DNA of 64,000 nucleotides from Caulobacter sp. UNC358MFTsu5.1. GTDB taxonomy: Bacteria > Pseudomonadota > Alphaproteobacteria > Caulobacterales > Caulobacteraceae. Positions 7,018-15,045 of the stretch are shown in pieces; position 1 is the stretch's first letter; each line of letters starts with the position of its first letter. The position numbers and the translations under genes were made by a program. Where the stretch lies: the NCBI RefSeq assembly GCF_000712075.1, contig NZ_JONW01000011.1:1-64000 (forward strand), given 5' to 3'. The notes beneath the pieces are model-generated. The model was given only the letters and a program-made list of their open reading frames with translations. It made no database searches and had not been told where the DNA came from.

Positions 7018-9225
7018 TCACGCCTTGGTCCAACCCTTCTCGACCGCCCAGACGGCGAACGCATAGTCCAGGGCGATCTCCTTGAGGAAGTCGAACCGTC
7101 CGGAAGCCCCGCCGTGGCCGGCCTCCATGTTGATCTTGAGCAGGATCGGGGCGCCGCTGGTCGTATGTTCGCGCAGCCGGGCGGTCCACTTCTCGGGTTC
7201 CCAATAGGTGACGCGCGGGTCCGACAGGCCGCCGGTGGCCAGCACGGCCGGATAGGCCTTGGCGGTCACGTTGTCGTAGGGCGAGTAGCTGGCGATGTAG
7301 TCGTAGGCCTCCTTGTCCTCCAGCGGATTGCCCCATTCGGGCCATTCCGGCGGGGTGAGGGGCAGGCTGGTGTCGCTCATGGTGTTGAGCACGTCGACGA
7401 ACGGCACCGCCCCGATGATGCCGGACCACAGGTCGGGCCGCAGGTTGGTGATCGCCCCCATCAGCATGCCGCCGGCCGAGCCGCCATAGGCCACGGTGCG
7501 GCCCTTGGCCCCGTAGCCGGCGCCGTGCAGGTGCTCGGCGCAGGCGATGAAGTCGGTGAAGGTGTTCTTCTTCTTGAACTTGCGCCCGTCCAGGAACCAG
7601 CCATAGCCCTTTTCCGAGCCGCCGCGGATGTGGGCCGTGGCCCAGATCCAGCCGCGGTCCACCAGGCTGAGGTTGCGGATCGAGAACGACGGGTCCATCG
7701 ACATGCCGTAGCTGCCGTAGCCGTACAGCAGCAGGGGCGCGGCGCCGTCCAGCTTGACGTCCTTCTTCATCAGCACGGTGATCGGCACTTCGGCGCCGTC
7801 CGGGGCCTTGGCGTAGAGCCGCTTGGTCACGTACTGGGCCGGGTCGTGGCCGGAGGGGATCTCCTGGGTCTTGCGCAGGGTCTTCTGGCCCGTGGCCATG
7901 TCGTAGTCGAACCACTGCCGGGGCGTGGTCGGCGACTGGTAGACATAGCGCATCACCGGGGTGTCGAACTCGTAGCCGCCCTCCAGGCTCAGGACATAGG
8001 CCTCCTCGTCGATGACGATCGGCTTCTCGGCCTTGCTGGCCCGGTCGGTGATGACGATGCGGGTGTTGGCGTTGACCCGCTCGACGCGGACCAGGTGGTC
8101 CTTATAGGCGGCCAGTCCCGTGATGAAATGGCCCGGCTTGTGCGGGACGAAGTCCTTCCAGTGGGCGCGGCCGGGCGTGGCGACCGGGGCCTCGACCAGC
8201 TTGAAGTCGATGGCCTCGTCGGCGTTGGTCAGGATGACGAACCGGCCGTCCCAATGCTCGACCGAATAGCGCAGGCCCACGGTGCGCGGCTCGACCACCT
8301 TGGGCGCGGCGGTCGGGTCGGCGGCCGGGATCAGCAGGGTCTCGGACGTCTCGTGGTCGCCGGCGCTGATGGTGATGAAGGCGTCCGAGCTGGTCGTGCC
8401 CACGCTGACGAAGAAGCCGTCGTCGGGCTCGTCATAGACCAGGACGTCGTCCTTCAGCCCGCCGCGGGCCGGGCGGCGGTAGATCTTGTCGGAACGGCCG
8501 TTGTCGTCGCGGTGGGTCCAGAACAGCCATTTGGAGTCCGGCGACCAGGCGAAGTCGCCGGTGCTGCTCTCGACGGGCTCCTTCAGGACCTCGCCGGTGG
8601 CCAGGTCCTTCACATAGATGTGGTGCACCTCCGACCCTTGCGCGTCCTCGGCATAGGCGAACAGCCTGTGGTCCGGGCTGTGGTCGGCGGCGCTGACCTG
8701 GCTGTAGGCCTTGCCCTTGGCCAGGGCGTCGCAGTCCAGCAGGATCTCCTCGCCCTCGATCTTCTCGCCCCCTTGGCCCTTCGGCCGACGGGCGAAGATC
8801 GGGTGCTGGCCGCCGATGTTGAAGCGCGAATAGTACTCCCAGGGACCATCGGGGGCGGGGACGGAGGCGTCGTCCTCCTTGATGCGGCCCTTCATCTCCT
8901 CGAACATCGCCGCCTGCAGCGCTTCGGTCGAAGCCAGCATGGCCTTCACATAGGCGTTCTCGGCGGTCAGGTGGTCCTTGACCTCGGCCTTGATCAGGGT
9001 CGGGTCGCGCAGGACCTTCTGCCAGTTGTCGTCCTTCATCCAGGCGTAGTCGTCGACCCGGACACGGTCCAACTGCTCGATGCGCTTGGGAATCTTCTGG
9101 GCGGCGGGTGGGACGGGCTTGGGCGACTCAGGCATCATGCTCTCGGATAGGGCGTTCTCGGGGCGGATTGCCGACACCGACGTAATGACCGCCGCCGCGC
9201 TCGTCATCATTTTGCGCCGGTTCAT
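7018..9225 (-). CDS. ptrB: Oligopeptidase B, S9A prolyl oligopeptidase family
   Basis: A 735-residue serine peptidase that cuts small peptides after basic residues. The N-terminal part is a beta-propeller. The C-terminal alpha/beta-hydrolase domain has the nucleophile in YGGSAGG (Ser583), with Asp669 in GLSDPRV and His704 in EAGHGG. Oligopeptidase B is normally cytoplasmic. Here the protein starts MNRRKMMTSAAAVITSVSA, an export-like (possibly Tat) leader. The start is supported by GGGGGA upstream, so a periplasmic form is possible. A cytoplasmic start at the later MMPESPK cannot be excluded. A GNAT gene follows immediately. Confidence 0.92.
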   Translation of the reverse strand: MNRRKMMTSAAAVITSVSAIRPENALSESMMPESPKPVPPAAQKIPKRIEQLDRVRVDDYAWMKDDNWQKVLRDPTLIKAEVKDHLTAENAYVKAMLASTEALQAAMFEEMKGRIKEDDASVPAPDGPWEYYSRFNIGGQHPIFARRPKGQGGEKIEGEEILLDCDALAKGKAYSQVSAADHSPDHRLFAYAEDAQGSEVHHIYVKDLATGEVLKEPVESSTGDFAWSPDSKWLFWTHRDDNGRSDKIYRRPARGGLKDDVLVYDEPDDGFFVSVGTTSSDAFITISAGDHETSETLLIPAADPTAAPKVVEPRTVGLRYSVEHWDGRFVILTNADEAIDFKLVEAPVATPGRAHWKDFVPHKPGHFITGLAAYKDHLVRVERVNANTRIVITDRASKAEKPIVIDEEAYVLSLEGGYEFDTPVMRYVYQSPTTPRQWFDYDMATGQKTLRKTQEIPSGHDPAQYVTKRLYAKAPDGAEVPITVLMKKDVKLDGAAPLLLYGYGSYGMSMDPSFSIRNLSLVDRGWIWATAHIRGGSEKGYGWFLDGRKFKKKNTFTDFIACAEHLHGAGYGAKGRTVAYGGSAGGMLMGAITNLRPDLWSGIIGAVPFVDVLNTMSDTSLPLTPPEWPEWGNPLEDKEAYDYIASYSPYDNVTAKAYPAVLATGGLSDPRVTYWEPEKWTARLREHTTSGAPILLKINMEAGHGGASGRFDFLKEIALDYAFAVWAVEKGWTKA

Positions 9226-9331
9226 GGTCAGTTTTTCCCCCGAGATGCGTCAGAACGCCAACTTGTGCGCCTAGAGGGCGCTGGTCAAACTGACCCGCGT
9301 GTAGAGTGAATCCGGGGGCGTGAGGGCTTAG

Positions 9332-10186
9332 ATGGCTTGGGACCTGTCGGTCGATTTGATCCAGGCGACCGTGCAGCTGGAACAGCCGCTGGGCGACGGG
9401 TCACGCACCGTCGGCACCGGCTTCCTGATCGAGGACCCGACTCCCGACGGCCGCCCCCGCACCATCCTGGTCACCGCTGGGCACGTCTTCGACAAGATGC
9501 CCGGCGTCTCGGCCAAGATCGGCTATCGCATCCAGAGCGCCGACGGCGTCTGGCGCTATGACCCCCATACCCTGAAGATCCGCGACGGCGACCACCCGCT
9601 GTGGGTCAAGCATCCCACCCGCGATGTCGCCGCCATCGAGGTCGAGGCCCCGCCGGAGTTCGCCAAGGCGGCGATCCCCCTGGCCTGGCTGGCCCAGGAC
9701 GACACCTTCAACAAGTACGGCCTGGGCCCGGGCGACGAGATGATGGCCCTGGGCTTCCCGCGCGGCCTGTCGGCCAATCCGGCCGGCTTCCCGATCCTGC
9801 GGTCGGGCCGGGTGGCGTCGTACCCGCTGGCCCCGGCCAGCGTGTTCCCGACCTTCCTGATGGACTTCTCGGTGTTCCCCGGCAATTCGGGCGGGCCGGT
9901 GTTCATGGCCGAGGGCGCGCGCCGCCGGCCGGGCTCGACCGAGAGCCAGGAGGTGCAGTTCGTGGCCGGCATGCTGACCCAGCAGGTCGAGCTGTCGGGC
10001 GAGCGCCTGGAGATCGGCATCGTCACCCACGCCAAGTACATCCGTGAGACGGTCGCCCAACTGGACAAGACGGCGGGCGCGCCGCTGATCCAGGCCAAGC
10101 CCGCCACGCCGACCGGGGCGTCCACCCAGGCGGCGACCCAGGCCGGCGCGGCGGTGTCGGCCACCGAGATGGCCGTGTCCCGGTAG
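9332..10186 (+). CDS. Trypsin-fold serine protease (S1 family, HtrA-like core)
   Basis: A 284-residue protein with a complete chymotrypsin-type triad: His51 in VTAGHVF, Asp98 in HPTRDVAAIEV and Ser186 in FPGNSGGPV. There is no clear signal peptide or membrane segment and no PDZ domain. A cytoplasmic protease, or one exported by another route, is therefore likely. The C-terminal 40 residues are Ala/Thr/Pro-rich and look disordered. The gene is divergent from the oligopeptidase gene. The substrate is unknown. Confidence 0.85.
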   Translation: MAWDLSVDLIQATVQLEQPLGDGSRTVGTGFLIEDPTPDGRPRTILVTAGHVFDKMPGVSAKIGYRIQSADGVWRYDPHTLKIRDGDHPLWVKHPTRDVAAIEVEAPPEFAKAAIPLAWLAQDDTFNKYGLGPGDEMMALGFPRGLSANPAGFPILRSGRVASYPLAPASVFPTFLMDFSVFPGNSGGPVFMAEGARRRPGSTESQEVQFVAGMLTQQVELSGERLEIGIVTHAKYIRETVAQLDKTAGAPLIQAKPATPTGASTQAATQAGAAVSATEMAVSR

Positions 10187-10224
10187 GGCTCGGTATGCCA
10201 TCTCACTGTAGGATAGGCGACACA

Positions 10225-10250
10225 GGAACCTTCGCTCCCGGCCCCCCGTT
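10225..10250 (+). promoter_or_regulatory. Sigma-T (EcfG) type promoter for csbD
   Basis: GGAACC at 10225-10230 and CGTT at 10247-10250 are separated by 16 bases. This matches the general-stress ECF promoter pattern of alphaproteobacteria (GGAAC-N16/17-CGTT). It lies 36 bases upstream of the csbD start. Confidence 0.8.
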
Positions 10251-10285
10251 TCTAGCGGGAGTTCAAATCCAGCAGGAGCGAAGTC

Positions 10286-10468
10286 ATGAGCACCAATCGT
10301 GTGGAAGGCGCCGTCGACAAGGGTCTCGGCGCGGTCAAGGAAGCCGCAGGCAAGCTGACCGACAACGAACGTCTCGAAGCCGAGGGCGCGGCCCAGAAGG
10401 CCAAGGGCGACGTCCAGAACAAGGTCGGCCAGGCCCAGGACAAGATCGGCGACGCGATCAAGCACTAG
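10286..10468 (+). CDS. CsbD-like general stress protein
   Basis: A 60-residue, highly charged helical protein. It has the CsbD signature of repeated A-x-G-x-A/V-K-E steps (EGAVDKGLGAVKEAAGKLT and KAKGDVQNKVGQAQDKIGDAIK). CsbD proteins are stress-induced and their biochemical role is unknown. The start is set by AGGAGCGAAGTC upstream. It has its own sigma-T-type promoter and terminator, so it is a stand-alone stress gene. Confidence 0.93.
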   Translation: MSTNRVEGAVDKGLGAVKEAAGKLTDNERLEAEGAAQKAKGDVQNKVGQAQDKIGDAIKH

Positions 10469-10494
10469 GCTTGGTCCAATCGACCCCACTGAAG

Positions 10495-10526
10495 AGGCCG
10501 CGGGAGCGATCCCGCGGCCTTCTTCG
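10495..10526 (+). terminator. Terminator of csbD
   Basis: A perfect 11-bp stem, AGGCCGCGGGA/TCCCGCGGCCT, with loop GCGA, is followed by TCTTCGTTTC. It starts 26 bases after the csbD stop. Confidence 0.88.
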
Positions 10527-10557
10527 TTTCAGGCCCTGTCCGCGCTGGACGGAGCGA

Positions 10558-10818
10558 TCAGACGCTGGCGCCCCAGAGCGCCATCCATCCCACGGCGGCG
10601 CACACGGCCAGGACTGAACCCAGGGCCATCGCGGGCTGGACGAGGCGGCGGGGCGCGGCGCCCAGGCCGACGGTCAGGATCATCATCGCCGCGGGGATGA
10701 TCACCAGGGCCAGTTGGTCGCCATCAGGTCCATAGGTTCGCGCGCGACCGGCGCCGCCGATCAGCGGGAGCAGCCAGAACAGGACGCCCAGCGTCGTAAG
10801 CACGAGTCTCCAGATCAT
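10558..10818 (-). CDS. Small membrane protein, 86 residues
   Basis: Three hydrophobic helices are visible: about 3-22, 37-53 and 62-82 (LVLTTLGVLFWLLPLIG, LALVIIPAAMMILTVGLGA, MALGSVLAVCAAVGWMALWG). There is no recognised domain. It lies 27 bases after the OsmC gene on the same strand and may be the last gene of the DUF1272-OsmC operon. Its function is unknown. Confidence 0.7.
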   Translation of the reverse strand: MIWRLVLTTLGVLFWLLPLIGGAGRARTYGPDGDQLALVIIPAAMMILTVGLGAAPRRLVQPAMALGSVLAVCAAVGWMALWGASV

Positions 10819-10845
10819 GCGGTCTGCTAGCAGGCGGCCCTCCGG

Positions 10846-11319
10846 TCAGTCGACCTCTTCGTAGGTCGCCGCGTAGTCGACCGGGAAGTTCACAGAGCGG
10901 GCGATGAAGCAGACCTTGTGGATCTCGCGGTGGACGGCGTCGGCCTTGGCCAGGTCCGCGCCGCGCTCGACCAGGATGTGGGGCTTCAGCGTCGCCCGCA
11001 GGAAGCGGCCCGCGCCGTGGGGCGTGCTCTCGCCCACGCCGATCGGCTGGTCCTTGTAGCCCTTCACCACGATCCCGGCGTTCGAGGCCAGGTGCAGGTA
11101 CCACAGCATGTGGCAGGCGCTCAGCGACGACAGCAGCAGGTCCTCGGGATTGTGCAGCGTCGGGTCGCCGCCCAGCAGCGGGTCGTTGCTGCAGTTGACC
11201 ACCGGCTTGCTGGGCGTGGCGATGTTCCAGGTGCGGTCATAGCCGCGATAGGTCCGCGTGCCGTCGCCCCGGTCGCCGGTCCATTCGATCAGGCAGGTGT
11301 AGTCGTGCTGCTTGGCCAT
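10846..11319 (-). CDS. OsmC/Ohr-family peroxiredoxin-like protein
   Basis: A 157-residue OsmC-fold protein. These enzymes reduce organic hydroperoxides with a pair of cysteines. The two expected cysteines are present: Cys69 in LSSLSACHMLWY and Cys137 in KVCFIARSVNFPV. Other OsmC marks are NPEDLLLSSLSACH and the strand-rich N-terminus. It is preceded by a DUF1272 gene 13 bases upstream, so they share an operon. It is oriented against csbD. The preferred peroxide and its reductant are not evident. Confidence 0.88.
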   Translation of the reverse strand: MAKQHDYTCLIEWTGDRGDGTRTYRGYDRTWNIATPSKPVVNCSNDPLLGGDPTLHNPEDLLLSSLSACHMLWYLHLASNAGIVVKGYKDQPIGVGESTPHGAGRFLRATLKPHILVERGADLAKADAVHREIHKVCFIARSVNFPVDYAATYEEVD

Positions 11320-11332
11320 GGGCGGTGCTCCT

Positions 11333-11650
11333 TCAGCGGTCTTGGGGCGGGACGCCCTGGAGCCGCGCGGTCATGGCGGCGACCTCGTCGCGGTTCCAGC
11401 GGCTGTGTTTGCGGGATTGGCCGGCGGGGTGGAAGCCCAAACCGAGTGAAATGTCCGGCGCGCGATAGGCTCGCCGGGGGCGGATCGGCCGCGCCGTCAG
11501 GCCGCCGCCGCAGGTGGGGCAGACGTTCCGCAGCACCTGGTCCGCGCAGTCGGCGCAATAGGTGCATTCGTAGCTGCAGATCCGCGCGTCCGGCGCGTCG
11601 GGCGGCAGGTCGCGGTCGCAGAGTTCGCAATTGGGTCGAAGCTCGAGCAT
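11333..11650 (-). CDS. DUF1272 zinc-ribbon-like protein
   Basis: This is a 105-residue protein. The N-terminal 50 residues carry the DUF1272 pattern (LELRPNCELCDRDLPPDAPDARICSYECTYC, then CADQ and CPTCGGG). There are four CxxC-type pairs, likely binding zinc. The C-terminal half is basic and unstructured. The function of the family is unknown. It heads a short operon with osmC. Confidence 0.85.
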   Translation of the reverse strand: MLELRPNCELCDRDLPPDAPDARICSYECTYCADCADQVLRNVCPTCGGGLTARPIRPRRAYRAPDISLGLGFHPAGQSRKHSRWNRDEVAAMTARLQGVPPQDR

Positions 11651-11740
11651 GCAAATCCCCTGGCGGTGGTTCCGCCCGCTATCGCGAACGGCCGCCAGGG
11701 GAAATGACGAAGAAGCCTCGTTTTCGGCCGAAGGGCCGTG

Positions 11741-12190
11741 TCAGGCCCCGTAGAGGATCGAGATCGTCTCGGCCACGCAGGCGGGACGCTCCTCGCCCTC
11801 GATCTCGATGGTGCATTCGTTCTTCAGCTGCAGGCCGCCGGCCTTGGGCTCGACCGACACCAGCTTCTGGCGCATGCGCACCTTCTTGCCGACGCGGACC
11901 ATGCCGGTGAACCGCACCTTGTCGCAGCCGTAGTTGATGCCGCGCGTCACGCCGGTCACCCGCAGGATGTCGGCGCCCAGCATCGGGATCAGCGACAGCG
12001 TCAGGTAGCCGTGGGCGATCGGCCCGCCGATCTCCTTGGTCGCGCGCTCGACGTCGACATGGATCCACTGGTGGTCGCCGGTGGCCTCGGCGAACAGGTT
12101 GACCCGCTCCTGGCTGACCTCGACCCAGTCGGAGACCCCGATCTCCTGGCCGACCAGGCTGGCGAGGTCGGCATAGGCGACTTGCTTCAT
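11741..12190 (-). CDS. MaoC-family (R)-enoyl-CoA hydratase
   Basis: A 149-residue hot-dog-fold dehydratase that hydrates 2-enoyl-CoA to (R)-3-hydroxyacyl-CoA. The hydratase motif ATGDHQWIHVD contains the Asp/His pair of the active site. The motif is followed by GPIAHGYLTLSLIP, also typical of the family. The ATG at 12190 (MKQVAYADL) fits the family start; the longer frame adds an unrelated tail. The gene stands alone on the minus strand. It could feed (R)-hydroxyacyl-CoA into polyhydroxyalkanoate or fatty-acid pathways, but no pha gene is nearby. Confidence 0.88.
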   Translation of the reverse strand: MKQVAYADLASLVGQEIGVSDWVEVSQERVNLFAEATGDHQWIHVDVERATKEIGGPIAHGYLTLSLIPMLGADILRVTGVTRGINYGCDKVRFTGMVRVGKKVRMRQKLVSVEPKAGGLQLKNECTIEIEGEERPACVAETISILYGA

Positions 12191-12271
12191 GGCGTTTTGC
12201 TCCCGAGCGTTCTTGTAAACAGTTGTTCGGTTGGTGGCACGGGCTGGCCTCGTGGGCAAGCGTCCCCTGCG

Positions 12272-12952
12272 TCAGAACAGCCGCGCCTGCAGCCACAGGA
12301 TCGCCGGATAGACCGCCAGCCAGGTCCAGAAGAAGCGGTTCAGGCCGAACAGGCAGGCGTTGGCCAGGTGGAAGAGCGCGGCGACCGCCAGGCCGGCGAT
12401 CAGGGCCGGGCGCGACAGCAGGGTCAGCGGGAAGGCCAGCTCGAACAGGATCACGGCCCAGGACATGGCGCGCAGCACGCGCGGCCGGTCGGCCCAGCCG
12501 CGCAGGGCCTCGCTGACCGGATAGGCCGAGAACCGGAACACGTCGCGCAGGGCGCGGCCGCTGCGCCAGTCGGCGTTCACGATCTTCACCCCGCCGGAGA
12601 TGAAATAGGACAGCACCAGCTGGACGCCGAGATAGCCGAAGGCCAGCTCCTTCCACTGCGGGACGGGCGCCAGGCGCGACAGGGTCAGGCACCACAGCGC
12701 CAGCAGGCCCATGCGGTCGCTGCCGCCGTTGTAGGGCCCCTGGAACCGGTGGAGGATCAGCAGCGACAGGCCCGCCAGCCCGACCAGCGGCCACGGCGAG
12801 GCAACGCCGAACACCAGCAGCACGCACAGGACGGTCCGGGCCCCGAACAGCAGGCGCTCGTCGCGGAAGCCGCGCAGGTGCTCCAGGCCCTGCTGGATCA
12901 AGGCCAGGGCCAGCAGGATCTCGGTCAGGCGGGCGGCGGCTTCCAGGATCAT
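12272..12952 (-). CDS. HTTM-like integral membrane protein
   Basis: A 226-residue polytopic protein with six or so hydrophobic segments. The stretch around LSYFISGGVKIVNADWRSG resembles the HTTM family (vitamin K gamma-carboxylase-like membrane domain): membrane helices and a W-R-x-G loop. The start ATG overlaps the stop of the upstream gene by four bases (ATGA), so the two are translationally coupled. Its substrate is unknown. A DoxX- or thiol-disulfide-type membrane protein is a weaker alternative. Confidence 0.7.
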   Translation of the reverse strand: MILEAAARLTEILLALALIQQGLEHLRGFRDERLLFGARTVLCVLLVFGVASPWPLVGLAGLSLLILHRFQGPYNGGSDRMGLLALWCLTLSRLAPVPQWKELAFGYLGVQLVLSYFISGGVKIVNADWRSGRALRDVFRFSAYPVSEALRGWADRPRVLRAMSWAVILFELAFPLTLLSRPALIAGLAVAALFHLANACLFGLNRFFWTWLAVYPAILWLQARLF

Positions 12953-13383
12953 CGGACCGCGATGTCCTGGCGACGGCGCGGGGCCGACTGGTACAGCACC
13001 TCGCGCTCGATCACCTCGCCCTGGCGGCTGAGGAAGACCAGGCGGAACGACAGCCACGGGGCGGCGTCCAGGTCGGGGGACAGATCGGCGGCGATGCGCC
13101 GGAAGAGCTCGTCCTGGCTGTGGTCGGTGGGATTGTCCGCCAGCCGCTCGGCGCAGCTGACCACGAACAGGGTCTGGTTCCAGCGCGGGTTCCAGAACAG
13201 GCGGGTCAGCAGGGCCGGGACCGACACCCGCTCGGGGCGCGGCCGGAACTCGCGCCAGTCGGCGGGCGCCGCGTCCTTGGCCGAGGTCAGGGCGTATTCG
13301 ACGCGCGGCGACGGCGCGATCACGTCGAAGAAATTCCACGACGGGATCAGGGCCGGAAGGAGGAGGCGGAAGGCGTTCAGCAT
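12949..13383 (-). CDS. Conserved hypothetical protein coupled to the HTTM-like gene
   Basis: This is a 144-residue protein with no recognised domain. The N-terminus is moderately hydrophobic (MLNAFRLLLPALIPSWNFFDVIAPSP). The body carries alternating Trp/Arg segments (NPRWNQTLFVVSCAERL). It overlaps the HTTM-like gene by four bases, and such tight pairing suggests the two products work together. The start is preceded by AAGGAGGGAAC. Confidence 0.7.
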   Translation of the reverse strand: MLNAFRLLLPALIPSWNFFDVIAPSPRVEYALTSAKDAAPADWREFRPRPERVSVPALLTRLFWNPRWNQTLFVVSCAERLADNPTDHSQDELFRRIAADLSPDLDAAPWLSFRLVFLSRQGEVIEREVLYQSAPRRRQDIAVR

Positions 13384-13431
13384 GTTCCCTCCTTACCGGA
13401 GCCAAGCGCCCGGGCGAAGACTGCGCCGGCC

Positions 13432-13502
13432 GGGGACACGCCCTTGGGCGTGTCCCCAAGGCTCGCGCTTCCGGATGGGGACACGCCCAAGGGCGTGTCC
13501 CC
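13432..13502. repeat. Paired GGGGACA palindromes
   Basis: Two perfect 26-base palindromes, 13432-13457 and 13477-13502, each start GGGGACACGCCC and end GGGCGTGTCCCC. Their centres are TT and AA respectively, and 19 bases separate them. They lie just past the acyl-CoA synthetase stop. Related elements are at 47649-47714 and 50453-50478. Confidence 0.85.
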
Positions 13503-13506
13503 AGCG

Positions 13507-15045
13507 TCAGACGATCCGGCTCTCGCCCTTGCCCCAATAGGCGTCGCGGATCAGGCGCTTGTAGAGCTTGCCGGTCGGGTGCCGGGGCAGCTCGGCCATG
13601 AAGTCGATGCGCTTGGGCGACTTGACGTGGCTGAGGTTGGCGCGGGCGAAGGCCATCAGTTCCTCGGCCAGGGCGGCCTGGTCAACACCGGCGTCCAGGG
13701 GCTGGATCACCGCCACCACCTGCTCGCCCATCTCCTCGTGCGGCGCGCCGACCACGGCGGCGTCGGCCACCTTGGGGTGGGTGATCAGCAGGTTCTCGAT
13801 CTCCTGCGGATAGATGTTCACCCCGCCGGAGATGATCATGAAGCTCTTGCGGTCGGTCAGGTAGAGATAGCCCTCCTCGTCGACCCAGCCCACGTCGCCC
13901 AGGGTGGTCCAGCCGTGCTGGTTGTAGCTCTCGGCGGTCTTGTCCGGGGCGTTGTGGTAGTTCACGGCCGGGCCGTTGGCGAAATAGACGGCCCCCTCGG
14001 TGCGGGTCGGAACCTGCTCGCCGGCCTCGTCGCAGATGCGCAGCTCGCCCAGCACCGCCTGGCCGACGCTGCCCTTGTGGGCCAGCCAGTTGTCGGAATT
14101 GATCCAGCAGAAGCCGTTGCCCTCGGTGCCGGCGTAGTATTCGAAGATCACCGGACCCCACCAGCCGATCATCTGCTCCTTGACCGGCACGGGGCAGGGG
14201 GCGGCGGCGTGCACGGCCGAGGCGATCGACGACACGTCGTACTTGGCGCGGACCTGTTCGGGCAGCTTCAGCATCCGCACGAAGTGGGTGGGCACGAACT
14301 GGCCGCAGCTCACCTTGTGCTTCTCGATCAGGGCCAGGGCGGTTTCCGGATCGAACTTCTCCATGACGATCACCGTGCCGCCCAGCTTGTGCACGGTCAT
14401 GCACCAGCGCAGCGGGGCGGCGTGGTAGAGCGGGGCGGGCGAGAGGTAGACGCTGTCGCCGCTGAAGCCGAACAGGCCCATGGCCATCATCTGCAGGGCG
14501 TTGGGCGCGTCGATCGGGGCACCGGTCAGGGCGGGCTTCACGCCCTTGGGCCGTCCCGTGGTGCCCGAGGAATAGAGCATGTCGCTGCCGGAGGTCTCGT
14601 CGGCGATCGGCGTGGTGGGCATGGCCGCGCGGGCGGCCTCGAAGTCCTCGTAGGGACCCTTGCCGCCGTCCACGCGGAACAGGCGCACGCCCGGGACCAG
14701 CGGAGCCAGGGCCTGCGCCACGGCGTCCAGGGCGGGGCTGACGATCAGGACCTTGGCCTCGCAGTCCTTGACGATGTACTCGGCCTCGGCCGGCGTCAGC
14801 TTGGTGGAGATGCAGGTGTAGTAGAGCCCGGCGCGCTGGGCGGCCCAGGCGATCTCGAAGAAGCGCGGGTGGTTGTCCATCAGGATGGCGATCACGTCGC
14901 CGGTCGCCAGCCCCATCGACCGGAACAGCTGGGCGCCCTGGTTCGAGCGCTCGTCCAGCTGCTTGTAGGTCACCGTCTCGTCGGAGCCGGCCATGACGTA
15001 GGCGGGCTTGTCCGGCTGGGATTGGGCGTGATGGAACGGATGCAT
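13507..15045 (-). CDS. Acyl-CoA synthetase (AMP-forming)
   Basis: A 512-residue ANL-superfamily ligase that activates a carboxylic acid to its CoA thioester using ATP. Motifs in order are the P-loop LYSSGTTGRPKGVK, YYAGTEGNGFCW, LTDRKSFMIISGGVNIYPQEIE and the C-terminal HPTGKLYKR with the catalytic lysine. Its ATG overlaps the stop of the GMC oxidoreductase gene by one base. Coupling suggests that the oxidoreductase product, after further oxidation, is the acid activated here. The chain length or ring type of the substrate is unclear. Confidence 0.92.
   Translation of the reverse strand: MHPFHHAQSQPDKPAYVMAGSDETVTYKQLDERSNQGAQLFRSMGLATGDVIAILMDNHPRFFEIAWAAQRAGLYYTCISTKLTPAEAEYIVKDCEAKVLIVSPALDAVAQALAPLVPGVRLFRVDGGKGPYEDFEAARAAMPTTPIADETSGSDMLYSSGTTGRPKGVKPALTGAPIDAPNALQMMAMGLFGFSGDSVYLSPAPLYHAAPLRWCMTVHKLGGTVIVMEKFDPETALALIEKHKVSCGQFVPTHFVRMLKLPEQVRAKYDVSSIASAVHAAAPCPVPVKEQMIGWWGPVIFEYYAGTEGNGFCWINSDNWLAHKGSVGQAVLGELRICDEAGEQVPTRTEGAVYFANGPAVNYHNAPDKTAESYNQHGWTTLGDVGWVDEEGYLYLTDRKSFMIISGGVNIYPQEIENLLITHPKVADAAVVGAPHEEMGEQVVAVIQPLDAGVDQAALAEELMAFARANLSHVKSPKRIDFMAELPRHPTGKLYKRLIRDAYWGKGESRIV

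Noticed and set aside
12956..13537. N-terminal extension of the HTTM-like frame to 13537
   Set aside because: It overlaps the coupled upstream gene in another frame and has Arg/Pro-rich shadow composition.
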